DNA of 64,000 bases from Penelope pileata (lineage: Eukaryota > Chordata > Aves > Galliformes > Cracidae). Below are positions 1-11,574 of the stretch, piece by piece. Below the pieces are notes generated by a model. The model saw nothing but the letters and a program-made list of their open reading frames with translations, was not told the DNA's origin and made no database searches. The stretch lies in contig WBMW01004874.1 in NCBI GenBank assembly GCA_013396635.1, positions 45,020-109,019 of the forward strand, in the 5' to 3' direction. The position numbers and the translations under genes were made by a program. How positions within the stretch are numbered: position 1 is the first letter of the stretch; each line of letters starts with the position of its first letter.

Positions 1-2502
1 AAGGAACTATAGATGTGGCTAAATCACTGCTGTTTCCTGATTTTGATAATAAGTGATGCATTTGTGAAGATTTTCTCCACAACCGTTTTGTTCACATATG
101 CCAAAAAGCAACAAATAGGGTACTCCTGAATTCTTTTGCTGATGTCAATTTATTTACTATTGAAACTTACAGTTTCTGACTCCATCCTTTTCATAGGTCT
201 AGTCAGTGAAAAGTGGATAATTATTTTTTTTAAAAAATATGATATTTCTTAATGTAACACACTAAGTTTAAAAAATGCTCAGAAATGCACTCTGACTACA
301 TACTTCACAGCAATTATTTCATTAGTATTATTTCTTTTTATGATTCCTACTAATTCTTCCCAGTTTCTTGATGGACCTTGCCAGTACACAGCTCACATTT
401 TCTTTCCTGACAAAGTTTGAATTATGGAAATCATGTCTGTCATGTTGAACAGGTTCACCAGCCTAATTTATAAGATGACAATTCATAAGCACTTCAACAC
501 CCTCCCTACAGGAGAACTCAGATTTCATGCATTTCCTAGTGCATGCAGGTTGCTTTAGGGATTATTTAAAGTTTAGTTCACAAGTGATAATATTCTGGTG
601 CTTAAGCCTTTTTGATTTTTTTTATTTTAGCTAGTAACAGCTCACTAACTAAGAACATGGCTAGAAATAAATTACAGGATATCAGTGATCAAGAAAAATA
701 ACCACATGATATATTTGATGAAAACAATGATAGCAGGAATTAATAAAACAGATAAAAAATGTGATACACTGGTAAAAATAAGAAAAAGTTCAATCATTTA
801 TTTTTGAAAAAGAAACAAAGATGAGTTTGTCCGTTTTGCATTTAAGTAGCTGTAGCACGAGATTTTGCCACTCATATGCTAGCCAAACAAGAGTGTCAAC
901 GGTCTGAAGAGAGGCATCTTCTTCTAGGAACAATGCGGCTGCTTTTTTAAACCTCTAATGACATACTTGTCACATACTGATTTGGCAGAAGCTCTTGTTT
1001 ATTTGTATTTGTATGTCAAAAATACTGAATCTGAATTGTAGCTACTCAGAAGCACTCCCAAATAATTCTCCAGACTAATTGCTTAACTTTTGTGCTACAG
1101 TATTACTTCTGAGCCAAACCTCTCCATCTGAAATAAAGTGTTGTTTTGACATTTTTTCCCAAGACTGCCTTTTAGTTAATTCAGCGTTGCTACCATCATC
1201 TCCTCTCTGCACCCCTGCTTAGGTCCGCTATCTCTTGCTGTCTCTCCCACTTCCCTTGTAGGTTAGGGGACGGAAAATGCTTCTTCCTGCCAGCTCAAGC
1301 ATGCTGTTTACTCTGTTTACTGCTCTATACCATATCCTTGCTATCAAGATTTACCTCATTCACTTGCTCCCATTGTCAGAGGTCTATCTCCAAGGATAGT
1401 CTCACTCTGAAGTGCCTTGTCTGTTCATAAACAAGCAAACAAACCCAGAAAGCATTTTAGCATGCATTTCAGTTTCCTGTTTGTTCTCAAGTGTAAGGTG
1501 GACAGACCATAGTTTTTAGAGTTGAAGAGGCCAAACAGATACAGAGTATATTTGAGCTAGATTTTTAGCAAATAATAAATATATAAAAGTATACACTATT
1601 ATACTGAAAATACAGCTAAAGGTACAAAATTTCTCTTCTGCATGTTAATACAAGCATTGGAAATAGAAGTTCATTGATTGTACAAATTATTTTCCAAAGA
1701 ATGAACAATATGCATCTTTAGTTACAAAAAACTGCATACCTTTTCAATTGATCTCAAAGGACATCTGTGGTGCTAATACTAGTTCTTACAATTGATCTTC
1801 TAGTCAAATTTCATTGTGTTGGAATTGTACGAATATGGAGAAAATAATAGCTCCTAACAAAAATTTAATGGCCAAAAATATAGTGATATAAAGTTATTTT
1901 AATTATTCGAGATACTAGTGCCTTTTTTTTTTTTTTTAGCTTTTAGAAATATTAGCTACTTTTGAGAGCTCTTTTATGTTCATGTAGTAAAAGTTAGTAA
2001 AATCATTCAGTTTACACCTCAACTGCCACATATTTAGGTAAAAAAAACCCGTTAAAATAAAGAAGCAAGCTTGAAATGTGCATCATATCTGAAGAAGCAC
2101 AACTGGTACAAACACAAATATATAAATATGCGCTTAATAGACTGTATGATTAAGTATTGTCTGCATATTTTTTTTCCTTACTTAACAACCTTAATGTTTA
2201 ACTTCAGATCAGTTCACTACATGATCACATTTCACGGTAAAAGTGTTATCTATCCATGCCAATCTCCTTCTACTTTCTCGTTAGATAATTAATAAAGGAC
2301 ACAGAGCTTATATATGTAGATATATATAACCAGATATTGAATTAAAAAGCAGAGAAAATAAACAATGAGAATACACAGGGAGAAAAAACAACTCCATGCA
2401 ACGGTTCAGTGATAAGAAATCAGGGGAATAACTCTGAGATTACAGTCAACCTATCTTAAACATATCCAACTGCAGAATAGATATGAGGATAAGGAAACAT
2501 TG
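1..2502. other. AT-rich noncoding stretch, no gene recognised
   Basis: No open frame here has splice signals or a protein character I trust. A 15-base T tract lies at 1923-1937, and the right part carries short ATATAT runs around 2310-2330. I see no CR1, LTR or RNA gene. Confidence 0.6.
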
Positions 2503-3335
2503 GTGAATCACGCAATGTCAGGGGTTAGAAGGGACATCAAGAGAGGGACCTCAACCCCTCTGCCAAAGCAGGTCACACAGGTAAGCATCCAGACAGGTCT
2601 TAAATATCTCCAGAGAGGAAGACTCCACAAGCTCCCTGGGTGGATGGTTCCAGTGCTCCGTCACCCTTACCATAAAGAAGTTCATGTGCATGTTTTTGTG
2701 AAAGTTCCTATGTCCCGGTTTTTGGCCATTTCCCCTTGTCCTTTCACTGCACACCACTGAGAAGAGCCTAGCCTAATCCCTTTGCCTTCTGCACTTCAGA
2801 TATTTGTAAATATTGACAAGATCCCCTCTCTCACAGTCTTCTCTTCTCCTGGCTGAACAGACCCACCTCACTCAGCCTTTCCTCATAAGGAAGATCATCC
2901 AGGTCCTTTATCATCTCTGTGGCCTTCCACTGGACTCTTTCCAGGAGATCACCATCTCTTTTGTACTGAGGAGCCTGGAAATGGACACAGTACTCCAGAT
3001 GATGGCCTCACCAGAACAGAGTAGAGGAGGAGGATCAACTCCTTTGACGTGCTGGCCACACTCTTTTTCTTTTTAATGGACCCCAGGATACTATCGGCCT
3101 TCTTGGCCACCAGGGCACACTGCTGGCTCATGGCCAACCTGTTGTCCACCAGAACACCCAGCTCTTTCTCTGCAGAGCTCCTCTCCTGCAAGTCATCCCC
3201 CAACCTGTACTGATGCATGTGTTCATTCCTCCCTGGGTGCAAGACTCTGCGCTTGCTTTTGTTGAACCTCACCTGGTTCGTCTCTGATCAACCCTCCAGC
3301 CTGCCCAGGTCTCACTGCTGGCATGTCAGTCACAG
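2503..3335 (-). mobile_element. CR1 LINE fragment, 3' end with part of ORF2
   Basis: This is the 3' part of a chicken-repeat-1 (CR1) non-LTR retrotransposon in reverse orientation. Reading the minus strand, the C-terminal part of the ORF2 reverse-transcriptase protein appears first (3272 down to 2949, with the CR1-typical stretches HQYRLGDDL, AEKELGVLVDN and MSQQCALVAKKA), then the region matching VTEHWN..LP and SLEIFKT at 2757-2551, then the 3' untranslated tail at 2503-2540. Stops and frameshifts separate the pieces, for example after ..VRPSSGVLCPFPG, so it cannot encode an active enzyme. The 5' part is absent, as is usual for CR1 copies truncated during reverse transcription. No target-site duplication was found. 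Confidence 0.92.
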
Positions 3336-5866
3336 GTTCATTTGGAGTTAAAGGTGGGAGCTGTGGATGCTTTTTTCATCATCTCCATCAAGCAATGCCA
3401 CACACATACAGCCATGTCATACACTGCTACTGTGGCTGTCCAGAGCTGGACTCCCTCTCATCTGATGAACCACCTCAGATGTAACTGATGTGGTAACATA
3501 ATCACTTCTTAAAGCCACCAGGTGATGCATAAGTTTTGACATAATGCACAGACAGATATTTCTCCTGTTTGGGGTCTCTATTCTAATGTCAGAACTGCTC
3601 AAAGAAAAGTAAGCATGTGTTTGACATTTAGTGCACTGAAGTTAATTAGTTCTGACGATTTTTAACATGAGAGAGAAAAAAACACTAAGCGTATTTTTAG
3701 TTTTCATACGATTTCAGTAAAATGCAGGATGAAAAATCCCCTTTTGTCTTTATATCTGCTATTTTATTGATTGCATTTTCAAACTTGGCTAGAAACTGTT
3801 TCAAAGCATGAATGCTTTGCATCACTGTATTACAAATCCTGTAACAATATTATCTGCTATAAAAGTAGACTACAAGAATTTCTACTAGAATTATGGCAGG
3901 AAATTTTAATTCTTTAGAACACAGAACAACATTTTATTTTTTGCCTTAATATATGCATGAATTGTGAATGTCAAACATTGCCTGTGCATGTTGATAAGAT
4001 ACTCAGTTGCTTTGCACAATTCATTTTGATTTAGAGACTATGTAAAGTAAACCCTAGCTTGTATGTAGCGACTGTGAAAATGTTGCTGCTAAACAGTTTC
4101 TAGATGGATTTCCCCCCCTACAGCTCTCTGAACATCCAGTATTTGTGAGATATTACTTTGTTTTCTGTAGAATCAAATAAAACATTTTTTCAAATATTGT
4201 CTTTTTTTTTTTTTTTTTTAAATTGTGAAAACATTACTTCCATTGACACTAGTAGTTTTTTAGAGAGTTAACAGGTATATGTACATGATGTGAAGTATCA
4301 TACTACGCTAAGGGTCTGCAAGCAAAAAATGAATGTGATGTATGCGTCTATGAAGATTCATGGGTTTTTTTTTTAAATGAAAATGTTGAATTCCTCTTTC
4401 CTCCAAACAATTTGTCTAGTAAATTATGCACACAAATTTAAAGTTTGAGTTCTTTCATTTGGTATGCTAGCTAACACCACCACTATTATTATTTCCGTAT
4501 CACTTAAGTGGCCTACTTATGGATCAGCATCATGTTAATTAGATGCTGAAAAAATACAGAAAAACATTATAACATCATTAAACATATTCTCCTTCTGAGC
4601 CACTGAATGTGCTTTGTTCTGGTTGAGGTCATGGCATTTTCAGTGTAAATGTTCCTAGGCATGAGGCTTTATTCAAGAGCAACAGTGGGTAGGAGTGGAA
4701 TTTGGGTGTCCACTGGTATGTCCGCTCAGGAATTAAGATGACAATAAATAAATAGTTCTATCTGTAATGCGCAGGTTTATAGATTCTTCATTTGTACAAA
4801 CGAGATATTTCATAAACATCCATTCTTGAGAGATCAGCAGGTTAAGGGAGCTGTTTTAATTTCTTACCATAGGGCTGACTTTACTCTCAGGGACTTTTAT
4901 GTTAAAATGCATATTCACTTAACGGTCATGCTATTTAACACTAATTTTGAAAAAATATATATATTTAATGAAGGATTATTTTTGTTAAGGTTATTAAGGA
5001 TGATCTTCTTAATAATCATAGAAAACACAGAATATATCATTGAATAATGTCCCGGCACCAGTTACTCCAAAAGTATTTGGGAAGGTTAGTCTTCTTCAGA
5101 ATAAAAATAATTATGGACTTAATTAGATACATAATATTTAAATATTTAAGAGCAAATCAATAACCTGGAATATTCTTTGCTGAGGTTTTGGTGCATACTG
5201 TAAGAAACAACAGAAAGGTATAAAGTACCCAGTCTGAACAAGTGCATACTGCATTTCTCTGGTCTAACTGTAATTTTGTGGTTTATATTCCACCATCACT
5301 TTCAGCCTATACTTAGAGCTACATTGTACATACAATCTCTCAACTGCATATACAATCAACAACATAGTCAACAACAGAACTGATGGAAAATTAGTATTTA
5401 ATTTGAAAGTGCCTCAACTACAACAAAGCTTTTCTCCACAAGATTGCTCTCAATTGCCAAATAACTCCACTATCACCATGAAAATACACTATTCAAAGAT
5501 ATAGGTCTCCATAATTCTGCTATGACTTCTCTAGCTTTCCTCAAAATGAGAAGTTCCGTTGTGTTTCCTTGCACACAGAGACAACTGGAAAATACTGGCA
5601 GGTTGTATATGGTAATTGTTCTGATAGTTTCACTTGTTCTCTGTATTTTAAAATCCAGAATACAGTGTACCTATAATGCTGACTTTACCATACTATTTTC
5701 AGGGGTGAAATAGAAAATCCTAGCCATAAAAAAAAAAAAAAGACCTAACACATATAAATGACTTTATGCATGTACGTTAGATGCGCTACTGAAAGGAGTC
5801 TTTTAAAATGATCCTTTAAAACATTTGTTATGTCGATATTTACATTGTGCTTGACTGTTTTCATTA
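3336..5866. other. AT-rich noncoding stretch
   Basis: No repeat or gene was recognised. An 18-base T tract lies at 4202-4219 and a short A tract near 5728-5742. Open frames at 4826-5047 and 5522-5713 are short, rich in I, L, F and Y, and lack convincing splice sites, so I treat them as chance frames. Confidence 0.6.
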
Positions 5867-6006
5867 TGTAGTGGCAGTGGGTTGACCTTGGCTGGCTGCC
5901 AGACCCCACTGAACTGCTGCTCTCCCACTGCCCCTCCTCAGCAGGACAGGCAGAAAATAAAGTGGAGAAGCTCATAAGCCAAGACAGAAACAGGAAGATC
6001 TCTTAC

Positions 6007-6320
6007 TGTGGCAATAGAAAATGTCATTGTGACCCCAGGCTCAAAAGCTGGGGATGTTATCGTTTTAGTTCCATGGGAAGAGCAAGTGCAAGGCCAGTTA
6101 CAAGATGTTTTTCTGCTCAGCGAAAGAACAATATTTAGCCTAACTATTGTTTAGCAAGCTTGCACCTAGCATGAAAGGGGGGAGTAAGGACTCAAGATAA
6201 CAGAGTGTGTGAAAAGTCCCACGATGGCATCAACCACGGACAACTGTATTTAAACGCACGCTGTAATCAATAAAGTGTCTTCACTGCACCCCAGACGGAG
6301 ACCGTGCCATAATTACCACA
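6007..6320 (+). mobile_element. Solo LTR, 314 bp, with perfect 6-bp target duplication
   Basis: The element begins TGTGGCAATAG and ends AATTACCACA, giving the inverted ends TGTGG/CCACA. It is flanked on both sides by TCTTAC (6001-6006 and 6321-6326). Inside, a TATA-like box TATTTAAA (6247-6254) is followed by a polyadenylation signal AATAAA (6269-6274), the usual U3-R-U5 order, so it reads on the plus strand. A 6-bp duplication is typical of class II (alpha/beta-like) retroviruses, and the compact TATA-to-AATAAA spacing resembles avian alpharetroviral LTRs. That class is an inference. No gag, pol or env sequence adjoins it, so it is a solo LTR left by recombination between the two LTRs of a provirus. 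Confidence 0.88.
6247..6274 (+). promoter_or_regulatory. TATA-like box and AATAAA of the solo LTR
   Basis: TATTTAAA at 6247-6254 and AATAAA at 6269-6274 lie 14 bp apart near the 3' end of the LTR. This is the expected core promoter and polyadenylation layout of a short LTR. Whether either is still used cannot be told from sequence. Confidence 0.6.
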
Positions 6321-6865
6321 TCTTACCAGTTTCCATCACAGTCAAAAGAGAGTTGACTTGGGGAAAATTAACTTATTTCCAATTTAAAATTCAGGTGGAT
6401 GGTGAGAAACAAAGACAAGAACTAAAACAACTTCATTCCACCACCACTTTTTCCCAGGATCAGCTCCACTCCTCCATCTCCTCCCTGCCCCAAATGGCAC
6501 ATGGGGATGGAGAACAGGGGCTTTAGCTATGGCTAGAACACATGGCTGCAGCTCTTCAGAAAATATCCACCTGTACCAGTCTCCTGCCCAGAGCTGCGGG
6601 GGATCTCTGCTCCACCCATGCCTGAAGCACCGCCTGCCCTCCTCCTCTTCTCCCCAGGTGCCAACAGGGCTGTTTCTCCCCCTTTTCCTGGCTGCCAGGC
6701 ACCGTTTTGGCCTTTCTTCCCCAGGCTCTCCCTGAGGTGCTCACCTGTGGCTGCTGGGCCCAGTCATGCCCTGTGGTGGGGCCTCTGGAGCCTGCTGGAA
6801 CCTGCAGTGTCCGGCACAAGGCAGCCCTGGCCTTACCTCACACAGTGACACCACAACCCTAATAC

Positions 6866-9237
6866 CTAGGCACCTGCACCACACCATACACTAGGATAAT
6901 TGTATCCTATATATACACTTAACTATATGTGTCTTGTAGACACACATGTATATCACATGCAGATATATAAGTTAAATGCTTTGCTGGTTCAACAAACATG
7001 CTTTGTTTTGGCAACATCTATAAGGAGAGTGATTTGGCTTTAACAAGCAATGTTAGGAGGGCCACAACTCTTTGCTGGCTGTGCCGGCGCTGCATGTCTA
7101 GGAAAGTTATTTGAACAAGCAAGTCACCTAAAACTATCGTGCCTACAGTATAATAATCTTTCAGACAATATAAACACTTAGCATCAAAACCTTTAGGATC
7201 ATGTAGAGACAGCAGATTCCCCCTTGCCCAACACACCCAACAGCATCTTAAATCCACCCATACTCTCCCAATACTCCTCTGGTAAGAATATAAGTATTAA
7301 TCTTCAACATGGAAACTGAAAGCACAGAGAATGTCGTGTATGGGGCACTTACGGTCACAGTGTTAATTCTTGTCTTAATATGGGGAGCATAATAAAAATA
7401 AATGTTAAGGAAAAATATATAAACTATAGATAGAAATCTAGGCATGGCTCTGCTAAAAACAGATTTAAAAAGTCTTCCCTCCTGTCTTTTTTTCACTGTA
7501 CATTTTGCAGATTTGATACTGATTAAATCCCTAACCATCCCTAACCTAAACCCTTTAAGTAGGAATAGGCAAGTCATTCAAAACATAGAGAACAGAATAA
7601 ATTTTTAAAATTATAGAGGAGGTTGTTCCACTTCTATCTAGCTGTTTGTCCTTGGCCAGATCATTTCAACTTTCTGCGTTTTCTTCTCATTCCTGGTACC
7701 TCTGTTTATTTAGGATCAATTCAGAAGAGCAGTTTAAGAGACACGGTGTGTGTTTATTTTAGAACTACCTGATAAATGACGACAGTAGCTTACCTGTACA
7801 AAGATGCTTTAAGGAACTGAGAGCTTACATCAAAAACTTACTTGGCCAGAAATTTTTCTTAGTACACATAACATGAATGTGTAAGGTAACAATGGCAATT
7901 CCTTAGTTTCATTTTCAGTCTCATGAAATAAAGAACACTTTTTCTAATTGCTATAATTAAAAGGTTGCATAAGAACATCACTTGAAAAACAGCATTTGAT
8001 GACCTTTTTCATCAAATTGTTATTTTTGGAACAGTATCTGAATCATTAATTGCAAGAAAAAGAAAAAAGACTAACTATAGCAATTCCTAAAACATATTTT
8101 AGAGCATGTGAAGAGTTCAATGATGTATACTTACAAAACAGATATATCTATGCAGTTTCTATTACAATTACTTCTATTTTCTGTCATGTATTTTTAATTC
8201 AATGTCATGCTCTTTTAAGGCAGATTCACAGTTTTCAGAGCTTGATTTTGGCAGTAGAATGCTGAGCTTTCTGATTTTGTTTACACATACAGACACAGTA
8301 TTCTATATCACAGTTTTAACATACCCAAAGGTTTTGGCGCATGAGAGACATTTCTCATGGACCTCAACACCTTCAATATCAAAGACACCTAGTGTATTAT
8401 TTCATACATTTCCATATATCAGTATTGACAGTCCTTGAGCATTGCTTAAGAAACCCTGGGAGCTCTCTGTGAGTACAAGAATCAGGTTTGGAAAAATAAA
8501 CAAACATGGCGGTATGAGTGTGGCCAGAATTACCCTCCATTTCCAGACAAACCACAGTTTTTAACAGACAGCAAGTTCAAAAATGAAGATATTCAAATTA
8601 AAAGACTATTTCTTGAAAAAAATGTAATTATTTGTATCAACTTTATATTCTTTTTTTTTTTTTCCCCAAAATAATGCTGAGACAATTATTTCTGGAGATA
8701 TTACTATCCATGTTACTCCATTTTTATGGTCAAAATACAATTCTTTTACTGAAAATTGAAGTTTGTTTTCAGTGTCTTCTCTATCTTCTTACTAGAGACA
8801 AGCTTAAGGAAATTCCATTACTGAGCATCTGATGTACCCCAGTAACACCATCTCATGGTATCTAAGCCTTCCAGAAAATGAGATCATTAACTTCACTGCT
8901 GTAATTATTACCTGTATAATTAACTGCACCCTTAGCAATAGAATTAAAGTCCTATCTGTTCCAGCTACTGCATCTTAGAATGTGGAAGGTCCCCAGTGGA
9001 AAATAGTTCTGTCACTAAAGGCTGAAATGTTCCCTATAATTTAGTTTCTTTTGCTGCCTTATCTTCTCAATAGCATAAAATCACTTTTTAGCAATGAGAC
9101 CATGCCACGCTGCAAAGGCACTTGGAAACTTCATATAAGATATCTTTCTCAGACCGCACCAGTCAGATTTTTACCAGGCAACTCTAGGAGAATGCAGATC
9201 CCTTGATAGAATACATCAGAAGTGATTCAGTAAAATT
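6866..9237. other. AT-rich noncoding stretch
   Basis: No repeat family or gene was recognised. Frames at 7018-7577 (minus) and 8050-8438 (plus) have no splice context and look like chance. A 13-base T tract lies near 8651. Confidence 0.55.
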
Positions 9238-9590
9238 TCTGAGGGCCGGAATACCCGGAAAGGCTGAGAGAGCTGGGGCTGTGCATTCTGGAGAAGGTGG
9301 CTCTAGGGAGACCTTACTGCAGCCTTTTAATACTTAAAGAGATCTTACCAGAAAAACTGCTTCAGATTAGATACTAGGAACAAACTCTTTACTATGAGGG
9401 TGGCGAAGCACTGCAACAGGTTTCCCAGATAAGCTGTCGATGCCCTCATCCCTGCACATGTTCAAGATCAAGTCCCAAAGGCTTTGGACAATCTGATCTA
9501 GTGAAAGATGTCCTTTTGCATGACAGAGGGGTAGGACTAGGTGACATTTAAGGGTCCCTTCCAGCCCAAGTAATTCCATGAAAATTTGAG
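9238..9590 (+). mobile_element. CR1 LINE 3' fragment
   Basis: The segment reads in CR1 sense on the plus strand. CTGAGAGAGCTGGGGCTGT and ATTCTGGAGAAGG match the RLRELGLFxLEK part of ORF2. Then come ACTATGAGGGTGGCGAAGCACTG (TMRVxxHW) and GGTAGGACTAGGTGACATTTAAGGG of the 3' end. It is full of indels and stops. The terminal 8-bp repeats are missing, with the element fading at AATTCCATGAAAATTT. Confidence 0.85.
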
Positions 9591-9961
9591 ACTGGAGCCT
9601 GAAACAACAGACAACACTATGTAGATGTTTGCTATATTTAGATTTTCTTGAAAATCTGCTACACACAAAACCAAGGAATGTCTATTAGTCTGGTGGCTCA
9701 GCTTGGTCAAGTTTTGTCCCAGCAGTGTACTGAACCCGCTAATGTTGCAGTTATCTCAAAGCATCACACTCTTCCTTTTACTCCATTTATCCTTCTGCCC
9801 TCTTACTTAAGCTTTGACCATCTCTATTCTTTGTCAGTTAGGAAGTCTTATTTCTTCTTCAAATTGATTATGAACAATGGCTCTGCAAGTTTGTCTCTCA
9901 ACTAGTAATATGCCTATTTAACACAGTTCCTTTAATAAATAGACAGTAGATACCAGGAATA
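9591..9961. other. Spacer between two CR1 fragments
   Basis: This is AT-rich sequence with no recognised repeat. The 85-codon frame at 9648-9905 is rich in L, S and F and has no supporting signal. Confidence 0.5.
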
Positions 9962-10278
9962 TGATTAAGGTAGCGGAGGATCTTTCATACAAGAGCCATA
10001 GGGATCTGAGGCTGTCCATCCTGGAAAAGAGAATGTCCAGGGGGAATCTCATCAATGTGTACAAATATATGAATGGAGGGTGTAAAGAAGATACAGCCAA
10101 ACTCTTTTCTGTGATGCCTAGTGACAAACACAGAACGTTCTGCCTGAACATAAAGCAAAAATCTTTACTGTGAGAGTGACTGAGCACTGGAACAAGTTGC
10201 TCAGAGAGGCAGCAGAGTCTCAACACTTGGAGATATTCAAAAGCCAGTTGAACTGGGCAGCCTGTGATTCTGTAAACA
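9962..10278 (+). mobile_element. CR1 LINE fragment, C-terminal ORF2 remnant
   Basis: Plus-strand translation gives AEDLSYKSHRDLRLSILEKR, then NLINVYKYMNGGCKEDTAKL and FSVMPSDKHRT, which follow the CR1 ORF2 C-terminal consensus. After a stop at 10171-10173 the match continues in another frame (VTEHWNKLLREAAES.. like), ending at ..GGCAGCCTGTGATTCTGTAA, close to the normal CR1 terminus. A stretch before the tail is deleted. It lies 370 bp from the previous CR1 in the same orientation but belongs to a differently diverged copy. Confidence 0.85.
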
Positions 10279-10639
10279 CAAACTTCTTTTATTAAGGTTG
10301 CTTATTATTTATTGCTTTATATAATTATCAAAACACCATAAATGATGTCCCTCTTTTCTACAAAAATATGTCCAGACTGATTCAATGAAATGCTGTGGTT
10401 ATTTTTTTTCCCCTATGAAGAGCATCCTACATTTTCTTATTTATTTGAAAGCAAGCAAAGCCAACCAACCTTTACTCATCTTTCTGATACATACATTGGG
10501 GTATTATATTCACAGTATTCTGCTACTAGGAATACATAATAAAAACAATCTCTCTGAATAATCACATTTCTCTTAAACCTTCAATAGAACTCATTCTATT
10601 GCTGACGTACAAGTCCAAGGTATTACTTTCATAGCAACC
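10279..10639. other. AT-rich spacer
   Basis: No gene or repeat was recognised between two CR1 copies of opposite orientation. Confidence 0.5.
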
Positions 10640-11000
10640 TACATAGAATGGCTTATATTGGAAAGGACCTTAAAGATCACCGAGTTCCAACCCCCCTGCC
10701 ATAGTTAGCAGAGTTGATAAACACTAGGTCAGGCTGCCCGGGCCCAATCTAACCTGGCTTTGAATGCATCTAGGGATGGGACATCCACAACTTCTTTGGG
10801 CAATATGTTCCAGAGCCTCACCTCTCTCCGAGTAAAATCTAATCTAGATCTCCCCTCTTTTAATTTAAAGCCGTTCCCCCTTGTCCTGTCACAATCAGAC
10901 CACGTGAAATGTCAGTCCCCTTCCTGATTATAAGGTCCTCTTCTAGTACTGGAAAGCTACGACGTCTCCCCAAAGCTTTCTTTTCTTCAAGCTAACCAAG
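10640..11000 (-). mobile_element. CR1 LINE 3' end, minus orientation
   Basis: It begins on the plus strand with CATAGAATGG..TTGGAAAGGACCTTAAAGATCA. This is the reverse complement of the CR1 3' end. GATGGGACATCCACAACTTC and GTTCCCCCTTGTCCTGTCAC, reverse complements of the late ORF2 and 3' region, follow. The match fades after AAGCTTTCTTTTCTTCAAGC. No coding frame is preserved. Confidence 0.9.
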
Positions 11001-11347
11001 ACTGGCTACCTCAATGGTGACACTATGACCACTGACTTGTTTGCACGGATGCTACTTCAGCTGCCGTGAGAGAGAAAGAATTAGGCCCTAGCCTCTTTTA
11101 GATTGCTTCTAAGACAGAGACTTCTGTATCAGGTCACTTACTTGAGCTCCATAGAAGATGACATCCCATAGCTCATTACAAAATACCTGTAGTAGACTGA
11201 AGAAGTTCCCAACTAGGTAATCAACATTTCTGCTTTAATATAGAGAATATATTCAATTCTCATAACATTTATTAACCTTTCATTCTGAACACAGTAATGG
11301 CACCAGTATGTTGGAGAACTGATGTTTGTCTATCTTTTTTATTGCAG

Positions 11348-11574
11348 AAGATTCTCTTGAAGAATACTCTTACCTATGGTATGAAAAGCAATCATATAAA
11401 AGGTGTCCAGCACAATCACAAGAGGATTTTAGCTACTTAGACATAAACTCATGGATTAGCACACTTCACAAGCCAGACAGCCTGAAAGAAGTCTTCGAGT
11501 CTATTTGTAAACGCATGCTGATTGGAAATGAAACAGATGTCGATTTATTGTCAGATAAGAATCAGAATAGATAA
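11348..11574 (+). CDS. Candidate 3'-terminal coding exon, unknown protein
   Basis: A pyrimidine-rich tract and acceptor (TCTATCTTTTTTATTGCAG, AG at 11346-11347) lead directly into an open frame that ends with TAA at 11572-11574. One base of the first codon would come from the previous exon (phase 1). The roughly 75 residues are varied and protein-like: an acidic and aromatic start (DSLEEYSYLWYEKQ), NSWISTLHKPDSLKEVFESI in the middle, and an acidic tail (ETDVDLLSDKNQNR). A weak alternative donor, TTT|GTAAAC, lies at 11506/11507. It would end the exon in phase 1 and drop the last 22 residues. No AATAAA lies nearby; the next I noticed is at 12499-12504. I do not recognise the protein. A chance open frame next to a good acceptor is the alternative. 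Confidence 0.4.

Larger units (their letters stand above)
5867..6865 (-). mobile_element. Older avian ERV-type LTR, minus orientation, interrupted
   Basis: The left edge (GTTGACCTTGGCTGGCTGCC at 5881-5900) and the right edge (CCACAACCCTAATAC, the reverse complement of an LTR start like GTATTAGGGTTGTGG) match the two ends of a widespread LTR family of neoavian genomes. The inner parts, such as GACTTGGGGAAAATTAA near 6355 and the GC-rich C/T-rich segment 6560-6830, also fit. The element is split by a younger LTR at 6007-6320, so its own length is about 680 bp. That is shorter than I expect for the family, implying internal deletion. No clear target duplication remains. Family assignment is from memory of the sequence type. 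The edges are good to a few bases on the left and about 10 on the right. Confidence 0.7.
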
